Source: Xiphias gladius (lineage: Eukaryota; Chordata; Actinopteri; Istiophoriformes; Xiphiidae). From it: 64,000 nucleotides of DNA. How positions within the stretch are numbered: position 1 is the first letter of the stretch; each line of letters opens with the position of its first letter. Below the pieces are notes generated by a model. It saw only the letters and a program-made list of their open reading frames with translations, searched no databases and was not told the origin of the DNA. Location: the NCBI RefSeq assembly GCF_016859285.1, contig NC_053402.1, positions 6,481,031 to 6,545,030 of the forward strand, given 5' to 3'. Below, in pieces: positions 1-10,000 of the stretch. A program made the translations under genes and the position numbers.

Positions 1-767
1 TTATGCTACTAATATGTTACAACAGACTGAGCTAGTGCTCGTTGGAAGCAGATTGACCTTAATTCTGCAAATAAAACATGATTCCAGTGAGGTCTCATTT
101 GATTACGTTTTATTACAGTAAAACTGTGATCTTTCTCCCAGTGTAGGGGCCAGAGTTACATGGCTTTCTGCCTTTGCATTATGCCCAGGGTATAATGAAG
201 ACCTTAAAAACTGAGACGAAAATAAAGTTCTGGAACTTAATAGTGAAAGCTTCACAGCATGTGGAGAAAAGAAGGCTCAAATCTGCTGAGCTTTCAGATC
301 ATGCAGACTTTCTTAAATCTGTCACAAACACTTAATTACTGATTACCCTAATAATCACATGTATTTGTTTCTTAATTGTAAAGGGGGGCCACTGAGGTTG
401 CATATGTACAGGGCCAAGATTTTTGTGCTAATCCACTGGTCTTCACTATGATAAGAAGAATTATCTAATGAATACAGGTTGACATGTCATCTGAAACATG
501 ACATATGGGGCTTATAAATGCTATAGATGGACTAAAAGCAAAATATTTTAGCTATTGTTCACGCTCAAAAATATAAAAAATACTAAGAGTCAACTTTGCT
601 GGGTAGATAGACAATTACAAATCTAATCTGAAAATGTATCTGAGCAGTGGTCAGAAAAAAACATAAATTTACCAAAATCAATATCGTTTCTCAATCTTAA
701 TACATATATTGCTATTAAAATTACAGTGCATCTCACAAAACTGATGAAAGTGTAAATAAATGTTCTT
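1..767. other. Left edge, presumed intron of the minus-strand secreted-protein gene
   Basis: AT-rich sequence downstream, on the minus strand, of the signal-peptide exon at 770-836. I see no second exon that I can defend. A minus-strand acceptor-like site near 205-210 followed by a few codons and a stop was considered and rejected. An AATAAA-like hexamer occurs on the minus strand near 108-113, but alone it does not place a gene end here. Confidence 0.4.
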
Positions 768-769
768 AC

Positions 770-836
770 CTTCTGTATACGCGCTGGCCAAGACCCCAAC
801 AAGGGCCAGGGTCAGTTTCCAGCACCTGTTATTCAT
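770..836 (-). CDS. First coding exon of an unidentified secreted protein (signal peptide)
   Basis: The start ATG is at 836-834 with A at -3. The exon reads 22 codons plus one base and stops at a strong donor (AAG|GTAAGA) with the intron beginning at 769. The 22 residues form a textbook signal peptide: basic n-region (Arg4, Lys7), hydrophobic core LTLALVGVLASA, and an A-S-A motif suiting cleavage before Tyr20. A phase-1 intron directly after a signal peptide is common in small secreted and immune proteins. A TATA box lies 63 bp upstream of the ATG. The mature protein is not visible, so I give no name. The longer open frame running upstream of this ATG on the same strand is chance, since the TATA box lies inside it. 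Confidence 0.6.
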
Positions 837-898
837 CCTGAGCCTCTTAACACCTTCAGCTCCAAGCTTCAAATGTCTGTTACCTTGTTGCCTCTCGC

Positions 899-905
899 TT
901 TTATA
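899..905 (-). promoter_or_regulatory. TATA box for the minus-strand secreted-protein gene
   Basis: Read on the minus strand, TATAAAA sits in the context TTCTATAAAAGCGAGAGGC. A start site about 30 bp downstream would fall near 870-875 and give a short 5' leader of about 35-40 nt before the ATG at 836. A TATA promoter with a short leader fits a tissue-restricted or inducible secreted protein (inference). Confidence 0.55.
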
Positions 906-2490
906 GAAGTTGACATGCAGAGTAAATGGGTGGTTACGTAACAGTCGTACACATACAGTAGATATGTTGTGTTTAATCAGCTGGTGTGGCCAACTGTGCA
1001 ATGTGTGAAACTGGCACCTGTAGTGTGGGCTGCGTAGAATCATCTGTCCTTTCCGCTCAAGGTTTCCTATGCACCTCACACAGCATCAGTGTGACCAATC
1101 TGGACATTTTCGAGAAATTCACAAGTTCTGTAATAAATCTCAGTCATCACGTTTCTGTCGTTAATGTGGCTGTTACTTGTGAAACATACTCTCTGGGAAT
1201 AATATCAGCTAGCAGCAAACTCTGCATTATTGTACAAATCTTTGGCACTCCTCTCTGAGGCAATAAGCATGCTCTTGTTAATGTTTAGAACACAAAGCCA
1301 GGCTGCAAAACAGAGGAAATCCCAAAACCATGAATCATGTGTGTTCTGTGTGGCAGTGATAACATTATATCTGGTTTATTAATCATTGATTTTATGTAAG
1401 ATTTATATGTGCACACAGACACTGTTGAAAGAGCTATTACATTAATGTCTCCACAGACTGTTGAGATCAAAAAGTCAGAGATCAGTGCTTACAGCAGTCA
1501 CATGAGGACAAGAAAAGGAAGTGGACATGGGTCTGTGGTTGAGCTGGAAAATACAATGCAGAAGGTCTGGGATGCAAATAACAAAGTTCATAATCTTTTT
1601 GCTGTAATCTGTGATAATAAAGACATTTATACGGAAGTACAAGAGAGAGAAGGTGACGCTCACAAGACTAAAAGAAATATATACAGTTTTTCAGGTTGGG
1701 GTGCAACGATTGGGGGGAAGAAATTAGATTGAAACTAACTTTGAAAAGACCTTTTTTCACAGCAGATGTTTTGAATCGTCAAAGATAAGTGTAACTAATA
1801 ACATTAATAACAGATTGTTATCATCATGTTATAAGCTTCACCTATGCTTTTCCTGCCTGCAAACAACAAAGAAACAACAGTACTCTGATGTTAGCAAAAC
1901 TTGTTTTAGGTTAACAAGATTTATTCAAAAAGAAAAATGGCATCTAAAGTATAAGATGAGCAGGAAAGAAAAACAAGTCAGTGAGTGCACATCAGTCAAA
2001 TCTAAAATATGATGAATTCTGTGTTGCTCCCAGGTTTACCGCCAGGATTCTTGTAGACTGAATTCTTGTACATTTTGTATGTAAAAAATCTGGCAGTTTG
2101 GGCAAAGTTTAACTTGCATTTTTCGTTTGCACAACAGAAACTCAAACATGCTTCAAAATAAAAATGCTGTTCATGTGCAATCCCTGAACTGTACTATTTT
2201 GTGCATTTGTATTAATCTGTGTACTGTATATTAATTGTATCAGACATATCAGCTTATTCTAGGTTAAGGTTACCTTTTGGCACATTGACAGGGACAAGAA
2301 ATGAAAATGACGCTGTAGCCTAACTCTGGTTCGTTTACAGTTCCTCTTTTCTGCTGATCTATGGGCACTGTCCTCGTCTCAGAAAAAACAAAATAAATAA
2401 AACCAAATTGAAGGTATATGATGAGATAAGGAAGCACAGTAGATTACTGTAGGTCACTGTATATTACATATTCTCAATATATTTGTAAGT
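906..2490. other. Intergenic, between the secreted-protein gene and trappc5
   Basis: About 1.6 kb of AT-rich sequence. It holds short open frames on both strands with no recognisable domain, no splice-phase continuity and no homology that I recognise. It separates divergently transcribed genes, so upstream control elements of either could lie here, but I can point to none. Confidence 0.4.
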
Positions 2491-2580
2491 ACCACTCCGG
2501 TACAGTAGGTGGCGGTATACAATTTAAATTCTAGTTGCCAGTATTAAACCTTAGAGGTGGAGGAAGTAGAAAAAGAAGAA
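2491..2580 (+). repeat. Short interspersed repeat ending in a GAAGAAGAA-type tail
   Basis: The segment begins near ACTCCGGTACAGTAGGTGGC and runs through a 'gttgccag...ttaaacc' core into an A/G-rich tail (agaaaaagaagaaaa). I recall the same order (…GTAGGTGGCGGTA…GTTGCCA…AAGAAGAAGAAG) as an old dispersed repeat in teleosts, often near 5' ends of genes. Only one copy is in this window. Confidence 0.5.
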
Positions 2581-3689
2581 AACTGGACATAAACTGACCT
2601 ACTTAAAATTAAGGTTCGTTTATCTATGAAGGCCTCACTTATAGAAATCATGGCAATTGATATCACATATTATCCACTCTGTATCTGTGATTTTAAATCG
2701 TGTAGGCCCTATGTTTCCGTTCCTGGAAGGGCTCGCATCTTGACAGCAAGAATCAGCTAACATTTGTGGCTAGATAGCTAACAGCCAGTGGTGATCAGCT
2801 GTTGGTTGGGTTTGAAGCAATGTGGTTAGATCAGCAAATCCCGTGTGTGTAAAAGCTTACAGAATGTGTAAATTGTATTTGTACTGCGAAATAACACTTG
2901 TACAAATGCCGTGGTTTTGGTGTAGGAAACAGGCTAAGTGGAGTGTGTCGATAAGAAGTAGCCACAAATGTTTTCTCAAACTATGAAAGAAGAGACTTCA
3001 CCATGGAGAACGTGGTGTGAAAGAGAGATTACTGTAGCCTAATATCATTTTATGTCATTACTGGTAATGACTGGCATAATTAATGGAAGTAAATTAGCCC
3101 AGTTTTTGCCTCTGATGAGTTACCATTACTGTAGATTCGAGTCGCACAGTTAAGCAGTTTTTCCCCAAACCTCGTAATCTTTGACAAACCCAGGAGTTCC
3201 TGATTTCTGTGTGAAACAACATTGATGGATGTGGAGTCAAGTGTGCCACCAGGGAGTAAGAGGCTTCAGTCACCACTGTCGAATTTTATTTAAATTCTGG
3301 TTAGTGTGGCAAGATTAAACCACCAACGTTGCACAGTAGAAATCGTCTTGTTTTAACAGGTAACTTACTGTATAGGGGTGTTTTTTTGCTTGTTTGTTTT
3401 CTACTTGAACTGGGAGGCAGAATGTCATCATTTTATATCTCAGTCATTGTACCGTTGATTTGGTGATTTTACACTATATAAAAGGAAATGATATTTCTCA
3501 AAAGTGAGATTTTTTTTACCATACTGTTTATATCATGGTGGTATCAATTGATCATAAAATTAATGAAATAACTATATAAAAGGGGATATTTTTGTAGTAT
3601 TTTATTCATACAAGTAAACTGTCATTGTTTATGTTGGTTTGGTTAAGTTTGCATTCATTCTGCCACTTGTGGCAGAAGTTGGACACCTT
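2581..3689. other. Upstream region of trappc5, probable 5' noncoding sequence
   Basis: The trappc5 start codon lies only 3 nt inside its exon (acceptor at 4107), so an upstream noncoding exon must exist. GC is slightly higher around 2700-2960, and a donor-like ACAG|GTAACT occurs at 3356-3366, but no candidate is strong enough to call as the first exon. Confidence 0.3.
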
Positions 3690-3990
3690 AATTGTTTATC
3701 AGTTACTTTTAGCTAGCTTTTTCAACGATGCATTCACCACTTTTATTTTTAGCTAATTAAGTAAACCATTTATCCATTACGTTTAGCTGAGCATTTCAAC
3801 TTTTTATCCATTACTTTTAGTTAAATATTTCAACCATTAATCCATTACTTTTTAACTACCAATTTCCACTATTTATCCATTACTTGTAGCTAAATAATAA
3901 AAAAAAATATTTATCTAACTTTTAGATAACTATTTCTCTTGTTTATACGAAAATTTCAGGTAATTATTTCAGTCGTTTATCAATTACAAA
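3690..3990 (+). repeat. Degenerate tandem repeat, period about 45 bp
   Basis: The phrase TTTATCCATTAC(t/g)TTTAGCTaa, followed by an A/T-rich TTTCAAC segment, recurs roughly every 40-50 bp, about seven times with substitutions and small indels (for example near 3770, 3805, 3838, 3875). It ends about 115 bp before the trappc5 coding exon, inside the 5' intron. Confidence 0.65.
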
Positions 3991-4110
3991 TTTTTGTTTG
4001 TGTGTGTTTTCAGATCTCTCCTGTTAATATATGAGACTAACTAGGTATTAGTCACCCATACGTGTTTCAATAGATGCTAATCTGTGACTGTCATCACTCT
4101 TCAACAGAAA

Positions 4111-4763
4111 ATGGACACACGTTTCACTCGAGGGAAATCCAGCATCTTAGAGCGGCCCCTGACACGACCCAAGACTGAAGTCAGCATGAGTGCCTTTGCT
4201 CTCCTGTTCTCGGAGATGGTCCAGTACTGTCAGAGTCGTGTGTACTCTGTGTCCGAGCTGCAGACACGCCTGGCAGACATGGGCCAGAGTGTAGGAGCCA
4301 GCATGCTGGATGTGCTGGTGCTGAGAGAGAAGAATGGGAAGAGGGAGACCAAAGTTCTGAACATGCTGCTATTCATCAAAGTAAGCAAATGTAAAATACT
4401 GATGGTATTTTTAGGGTACAATACCTTTGTACTTTAGACTTTTTAACTCTGTTTTCTTTCTTTTAGGTTAACGTGTGGAAGTCTTTATTTGGGAAGGAGG
4501 CTGACAAGCTGGAGCAGGCCAACGATGATGACAAGACCTATTATATCATAGAGAAGGAACCACTTATCAATGCGTACATCTCTGTGCCCAAAGAGAACAG
4601 CAGCCTTAACTGTGCTGCATTTACTGCTGGCATTGTGGAAGCCATTCTCACACACAGTGGTTTCCCTGCCAAGGTCACTGCCCACTGGCACAAAGGCACC
4701 ACACTCATGATAAAGTTTAACGAATCAGTCATAGCCAGGGACAAGGCTTTGGATGGCAGATAA
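4111..4763 (+). CDS. trappc5: Trafficking protein particle complex subunit 5 (TRAPPC5/Trs31)
   Basis: Two coding exons, 4111-4380 and 4467-4763, joined in phase 0 across an 86-bp intron (AAA|GTAAGC ... TTTTAG|GTT). The 188-aa product equals the length I recall for human TRAPPC5 and matches it closely: an RFTRGKS start, SAFALLFSEMVQYCQSRV, the LFGKEADKLEQANDD block, EPLINAYISVPKENSSLNC, and a KVTAHWHKGTTLMIKF C-terminal core. TRAPPC5 is a Bet3-family core subunit of the TRAPP tethering complexes, which act on ER-Golgi and Golgi vesicles and activate Rab1/Rab11 (family knowledge). I chose the ATG at 4111 because it starts the conserved protein just after an acceptor at 4107; an upstream in-frame GTG lies in the intron. 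No defect is seen. Confidence 0.97.
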
Positions 4764-5917
4764 AAAAGACTGTAGAGGTTGGCTGGTTATGTTAATCAAT
4801 ACAGGATGACCATAAATCGTCCAGATCCAGGTTTGTGTTTGTTCCTGAAGTGTTGGTGACTGTGGCTGAATTTCCTTGTGGTAATTGATGAGATGGCGAC
4901 TTTATGGATGGATGAATGGATAACTGCAACGTACTGAGCAGAAAAGATGCAGCTAACTGGTTAGTTCAGTCTTCCAGGTTTTCGTGGATCATCTCACTCG
5001 TGTTATACCTCATGAAGTGACACAAATTTGTTTGCCGCTGATCATTTTTCATGTGTAGTTTCATGTCACATTTTTACATCACAGATCATTCTGGAAAGAT
5101 AAACTTATTGAATAATAATTTGACCGAATTATTTCTTAATTATCTGATTTTCAGGCCCAACAGGTATTTAATTAAATAACTTTAAATAAATAACATGGCC
5201 TGTGATAGCCCTTTAACACTACTTTTAGACTTTATAGAGACTAAATAATGAATTGATAAATCAAAAAAATAACAGATTATTTTATAATGAAAGTAATTGT
5301 TTGTTGCAGCAATTGACTCAAAGGGTGAACATGAAACTGAATAACAAATAACCTACTAAATGGTGGCCAATTATTTTCCTTGGTGTCTATTATGTTGACA
5401 AAAAGTACTGTCACAATCCATCTTTACCTGTTTATTTTACATATAGACGTCCAGCCTGATGAAAAGATATTTTTTCTCTATTTCATCCCAGTTCAACTCT
5501 AGCTACATGTTTAATCTAAAGTAAAATAGATTCACAGTCAGGGTCGTAGCTACTTGAAGAAACTGAGGTCATGTCCTCACTTTTTTTAGTATATTTGTAT
5601 TATTTTATGTTATTTGTTGTGTGTAATTGTGTGTGGGAGTTTATATTCTAAAAATAAAAACAACTTAAACATCGTTAGAATTTTTAAGCTGATTCCAGTA
5701 TTTTGATACTAAATATATTTAAATTTGACTACTTTTAAGGCAAAAACCAAATATAGTACATACATTTTATCCTGGCAGTGTGGACATGGTTTAGATCTAA
5801 ACATTGGGGAAATAAAACTTACAGAAAATATATTTGAACAGCCAACAGACTACACAAAATATAAAAAATCCAAATGATAAATGAAACACAACTTTTTGGT
5901 TTTTGGTGAAAATTATG
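4764..5917 (+). other. trappc5 3' UTR and intergenic sequence
   Basis: Continues from the TAA at 4761-4763. AATAAA-type hexamers occur near 5183-5190 and 5652-5657; either could be the poly(A) signal, and the sequence does not decide. No other gene signal is seen. Confidence 0.45.
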
Positions 5918-6051
5918 TGAGGGTGGGGGCATCCTGGTGATGAAGTGGTTAAGATACATTACTTTTTGACTACAATATATCCAGTTTGATTCCAGCTACT
6001 GGATTTTTGATGCTCTCACTTACTGTTTCTATATCAAAAAAAAAAAAAAAA
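5918..6051 (+). repeat. tRNA-derived SINE-like element with poly(A) tail
   Basis: The head contains a box-A-like phrase (GTGATGAAGTGGTTAAGATA) and, about 40 bp later, a degenerate box B (CCAGTTTGATTCC). It ends in a run of about 16 A residues at 6036-6051. This is the layout of a tRNA-derived SINE (family knowledge). It lies directly beside the fold-back element at 6058, so one may have inserted next to the other. Confidence 0.55.
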
Positions 6052-6057
6052 CCCAAA

Positions 6058-6510
6058 ACTTTAAGGAATTGTTTGTCATTATGGGAAATATGCTTATTTG
6101 TATTTTCCGAACTGTGGCAAGCATCAGATGAGAAGATAGATACTACTCTCTTGTCCATAAGATAAATAAGAAGATACAGCCAGCGGCCAGTTAGCTTTGC
6201 TTAGCACTAAGACTGTAAATTGGGAAACACCTAGCTCTGTCCAAAGGTAACAAAACCCACCAAACAGCCCCTCTAAAGCTCATTAATTAAAACGTTACAA
6301 CTTATGTAAAAATGACACATGGTTTTACTGGGAGTAATGAGCCAGGGGAGCTGTTTCCCCGTTTCCAGTCTTTGTGCTAAGCTAACCAGTTACTGGCTGT
6401 AGCTTCATAATTACCATACAGATTCGAAAGTGGTCTCAATATACTCATTCTAAATTTCAGCAAGAGAACAGGTAAACGCATTGCCCAAAATGTCGATATA
6501 TTCCTTTTAA
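6058..6510. mobile_element. Fold-back (MITE-like) element, copy 1, near full length
   Basis: The left end reads TTAAGGAATTGTTTGTCATT and the right end, reverse-complemented, TTAAAAGGAATATATCGACA; the two arms stay similar for about 190 bp, including the phrase GTTAGCTTTGCTTAGCAC and its inverted partner near 6375-6395. The middle has the internal core CTCTGTCCAAAGGTAACAAA. There is no open reading frame, so it is non-autonomous. Related copies are at 37652-37919, 53331-53909, 33180-33315 (half) and about 20600-20700 (fragment). Confidence 0.7.
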
Positions 6511-6976
6511 AAAAAAGGTTTCGAGGACAGTGGAGGGTGTGTTGGGGGAGCTTATCATTTTTGGGGTTAAATTTAAAATGGCTCACATTTAGCCGGAGGA
6601 GATCACCATGGTAACCTACGCTACCTATGATCTACAGCTTCTTGTTATATTCTAGTTATGTGCTCATATTGTTTACATTTCAACTTGTGGAGTAACAGAC
6701 TTTACAGGCGAGTAAATCACACTTTCATCTCCAGGACCACATCCGTTTGCTTGTTCGATTACACAGCAGCAGTTCAGAAATTAGTCACGTGGTGCAGTCA
6801 TGTGGTTATCAGGAAGCTGTGATGTGTTTACCAAGGCGCATCCATACACTACGACACCGAGCATCCTTTATCTAACATGAAACCCGGACACTCTTTATAG
6901 ACATGAATTCACTGCTTGATGTTTATGTCCATAATGGCCGTCTCCTTCATTCCTCTGTGATTGTCTAAGCGTCACC
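6511..6976 (+). promoter_or_regulatory. mcoln1 upstream region / 5' UTR
   Basis: Sequence between the fold-back element and the mcoln1 start. It contains the E-box described separately at 6784-6793 and no clear TATA box at a sensible place (CTTTATAG near 6894 is weak). The transcription start probably lies between about 6800 and 6950 (inference). Confidence 0.45.
6784..6793 (+). promoter_or_regulatory. CLEAR-like E-box (TFEB/TFE3-type site)
   Basis: GTCACGTGGT matches the CLEAR consensus GTCACGTGAC at eight of ten positions, with an intact CACGTG core. A second, weaker GTCATGTG lies 13 bp further on (6797-6804). CLEAR sites are bound by TFEB and drive lysosomal genes, and mammalian MCOLN1 is an established TFEB target. 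The site lies about 190 bp upstream of the mcoln1 start codon. Confidence 0.55.
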
Positions 6977-7019
6977 ATGGCATCTTCAAGTTATACTTGC
7001 ATCCAAGACAGCGCCACAG
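6977..7019 (+). CDS. mcoln1: mcoln1 coding exon 1 (predicted, 43 nt)
   Basis: The ATG lies in a good context (GTCACCATGG). The exon reads 14 codons plus one base to a donor CACAG|GTTTGC. That G joins AG at 8136 to make Glu15, giving SATEKERLL, which resembles the GSETERLL start of human MCOLN1. It was picked for phase, Kozak context and family position, since the conserved exon 2 enters in phase 1 and needs an upstream start. A 5'-RACE read could still move it. Confidence 0.65.
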
Positions 7020-10000
7020 GTTTGCCAGTACACCATTCCTGTTTTTCTTTCTGGTTTCACGGCACCAGTTAATCTGTGTTTTATCTCTCTGCTCCATGGT
7101 TATTCCAGATACTTTTATGGCTGCAGTTTTCACGGGCTCATATCATATCAGGCTCATCTGTTCTTTTCTAAGGGGTGGGGTCTTATGCTTAGATGTGATT
7201 TGTATCGGTTTTATGGAACAACAAAGGAAATGTTAACAATCATCGTCATTATTTATTAAATAAGTCAGCGTCATAACAATATCCCAAGCTCAACCCATTT
7301 AAACAATAACTAATTTACATGCAAGGGTGAAACAAAGTTCAAAGGTGCACTCCACTGATTTTACAGATGAAGTTTAGTTTCAGCCTGTGTAAGCAGTTTT
7401 ATGATGTCTTCTGTGATTCTAGAAGGAGCTTTCCAAAGTCTGAAAAAATAACCTTGATGATGTCGTCAGGGTTATCTCGTCATGGATTTAAAAACTTGTT
7501 TTAATTTAACTGTTTGCATTACAAACTGGAGGTGTGGAGTTTGAAAGAGGAGGGCATGTAGAAAGCAGATTATTTTTGTAAAAGTTTGGACTATAAAACA
7601 TCACTAAACATTGAAATATACTCATCACAATTTCCTACAGCCCAAGATGACATCATCAAATGTCCTATTTGCTCTGACCAACAGTCCAAACCCCAAAGAT
7701 ATCCAGTTTACTGTAATGTAAGACAAGGAAAAGCATGGAAGAGAAAAAAAATTGGAACCAGCAAATGTTTGGCATTTTTGCTTGAAAAATGACTTTAACA
7801 ATGAATCAGTTATCAAAATAGTTTTATATTCATTTTCTCTTGATCGACAAATTGATTAATCAGCTCTGAATGAAAGATGCTATCCAGTTGCAATATGGGA
7901 AACGTAGGATGCAGGGTTCTTGGAGCGTGACCCATACTAGAGACTAAAAGTCAGGATATCTCTCTCTCTGCTGCTTCAGTTTTAACCATTCTTTTTTTTA
8001 ATCTCTTTTATGAATCCCCCAACTTTATTGAAGTGCAATACTATTTCACATGATTGCCCCTTTAACATCTTACTAATGCTGATGTTTAAGGCTCATTCTC
8101 TATCCAAAATTCCCTTATTTCTTTGTATTTCCCAGAGAAGGAAAGGCTGCTCTCCTCCGTTGCCAGCTATGGCTCCCAGGACCTTCTCAGGGGTGGGAGC
8201 CCCCGTCCCACTAGTCTGGTGGGTTCTGAGCTCCACCAGCAGCAGGAGGAAGAGGAGGAGGAGGCCCTGAGGAGAAAACTCAAATACTTCTTCATGAGCC
8301 CTTGTGACAAGTATCACGCCAAAGGGCGCAAGCCTTTCAAACTGGGCCTGCAACTGCTTAAAATCATCATTGTGACCGTGCAGGTGGATGAAGATTTAGG
8401 CTATAATTTGACATACAAAATCATATTACCTCAGAACATAATAGATGTTGCAGTCCAACAGTAGTCTGTTTGTTTAATTTTATTCCATTGAAGTGCTGTA
8501 GTTCTGACTGTGTTGTAGCTTCTATCCTGCATTTGCCTGATTGTCGAAGCACATGTGTTTGTCCCTGACTTTGCCTTTTAGTTAGTGCTGTTTGGACTGA
8601 GCAACCAGATGGTCGTGACATTTAAAGAGGAAAACACTGCAGCATTCAAACACCTTTTCCTAAAGGGTTATGAGGACAGTGTTCCTCAGGCAGTCCACAC
8701 ACAGATCGAGCTGTACAGCCACCTACACTTCGCCATAGAACAGGTAGCCTAATAATAACCGCAACAAGTCATATTTTCTCTTTTATCTTTAGCAGAGTCT
8801 AGCCTTACAAATAGTTTTGGTTTTACTTTCTCAGGTTTTCAGATATCATGTCTCTGAGATTTCTAGGTATAAATGGAATTTTGTTTGGTGCTCTGCTTTT
8901 CAGAACAGTTTACATTGTCACTATTTTTTAATTAAGAAATAGTCCCTATTAAGACAGTTCTGTAGATCAGTGATTTATAGAGGTGCATACTGTACAAACC
9001 CCAGGAAATATGTGGAAAGACTGAGGAGTAGCTCAGCTAATACGAACTAAAAAGTATTTAATTTGTTCAGAAAAAAAATCCATATATTTGTGAGGAAAAT
9101 AAACACTCAAATAGGATAACTAATTGGTCCAAGGTTGCTCTTCAGTATATTTATTGCCACAACACCCATTAAAGTACAATCTACGATAAGCAGACTGCAC
9201 ATAACACACCTCCTAACACCGCTTGCTGCATTAAAGTGCTTCATAAATGGTTAAAATGTCAGCTTGTACCTCTCAAAGTAGTAGTAATACGAATGCAAAC
9301 TTGACACACAGAGTTGCACACAGTTGCTAGCTTGGTGAACCAAGCAAGCAACTCTGTGTGGCTGGACATTGGTGCTTTGAGCAAAATGCTAATATGCTCT
9401 CAGTGACGGTGCTACCATTCTGGTTAGCTTCTGTGTCTACCATGTTCACCATCTTAGTTTTAGCGTGTTAGCATGCAGACATTTGCTAATTTGCATTAAA
9501 CAGAAAATACAGCTGAGCCTGATGGGAATATGAGTTTAGAATATGATTTGTTTTGCGGGGATTTAATCATAGAGCAAAGTATTGGACCAATTAAAATTCT
9601 GACCTGATGATGAAATAAATGTTTAGGTATTTCAGATTAAAAAGTTGGTAACCCATGCTCCAGAGTAACAGTGACACTGTTCTGCAAAGAGACATTGCTG
9701 TTACTTTTTAAAAAAATTTTATTTTGCAATGCTGTCATCACCACAGAAAAGAAATCCCCTTTGCTATATTGGTGTGGACGTTTCTTCTCTTCTCTTTTCC
9801 CATCTAGTACATGGTTCTACCTCAAATCTCACTGGGACGGTATGCATACGTGGTGGGTGTCGGTGTAAACGGAAGTGCACTCTCCCTCTGCCAGAGGTAC
9901 TACAGGAGGGGCACCATAGACCCTGTCAATGACACTTTTGACATCGATCCCTATGTTGTCACCGGTAGGATGACCACAAAAAACACAACATTAAAGCTTT

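Noticed and set aside
120-215. Possible second, terminal exon of the minus-strand secreted-protein gene
   Set aside because: An acceptor-like site in the right phase gives only about ten residues before a stop and no conserved cysteines or domain; the splice is unsupported and the protein would be implausibly short.
678-1079. A 133-codon open frame on the minus strand as a single gene
   Set aside because: It runs upstream through the TATA box and downstream over a strong splice donor. Only the signal-peptide part (770-836) is gene-like.
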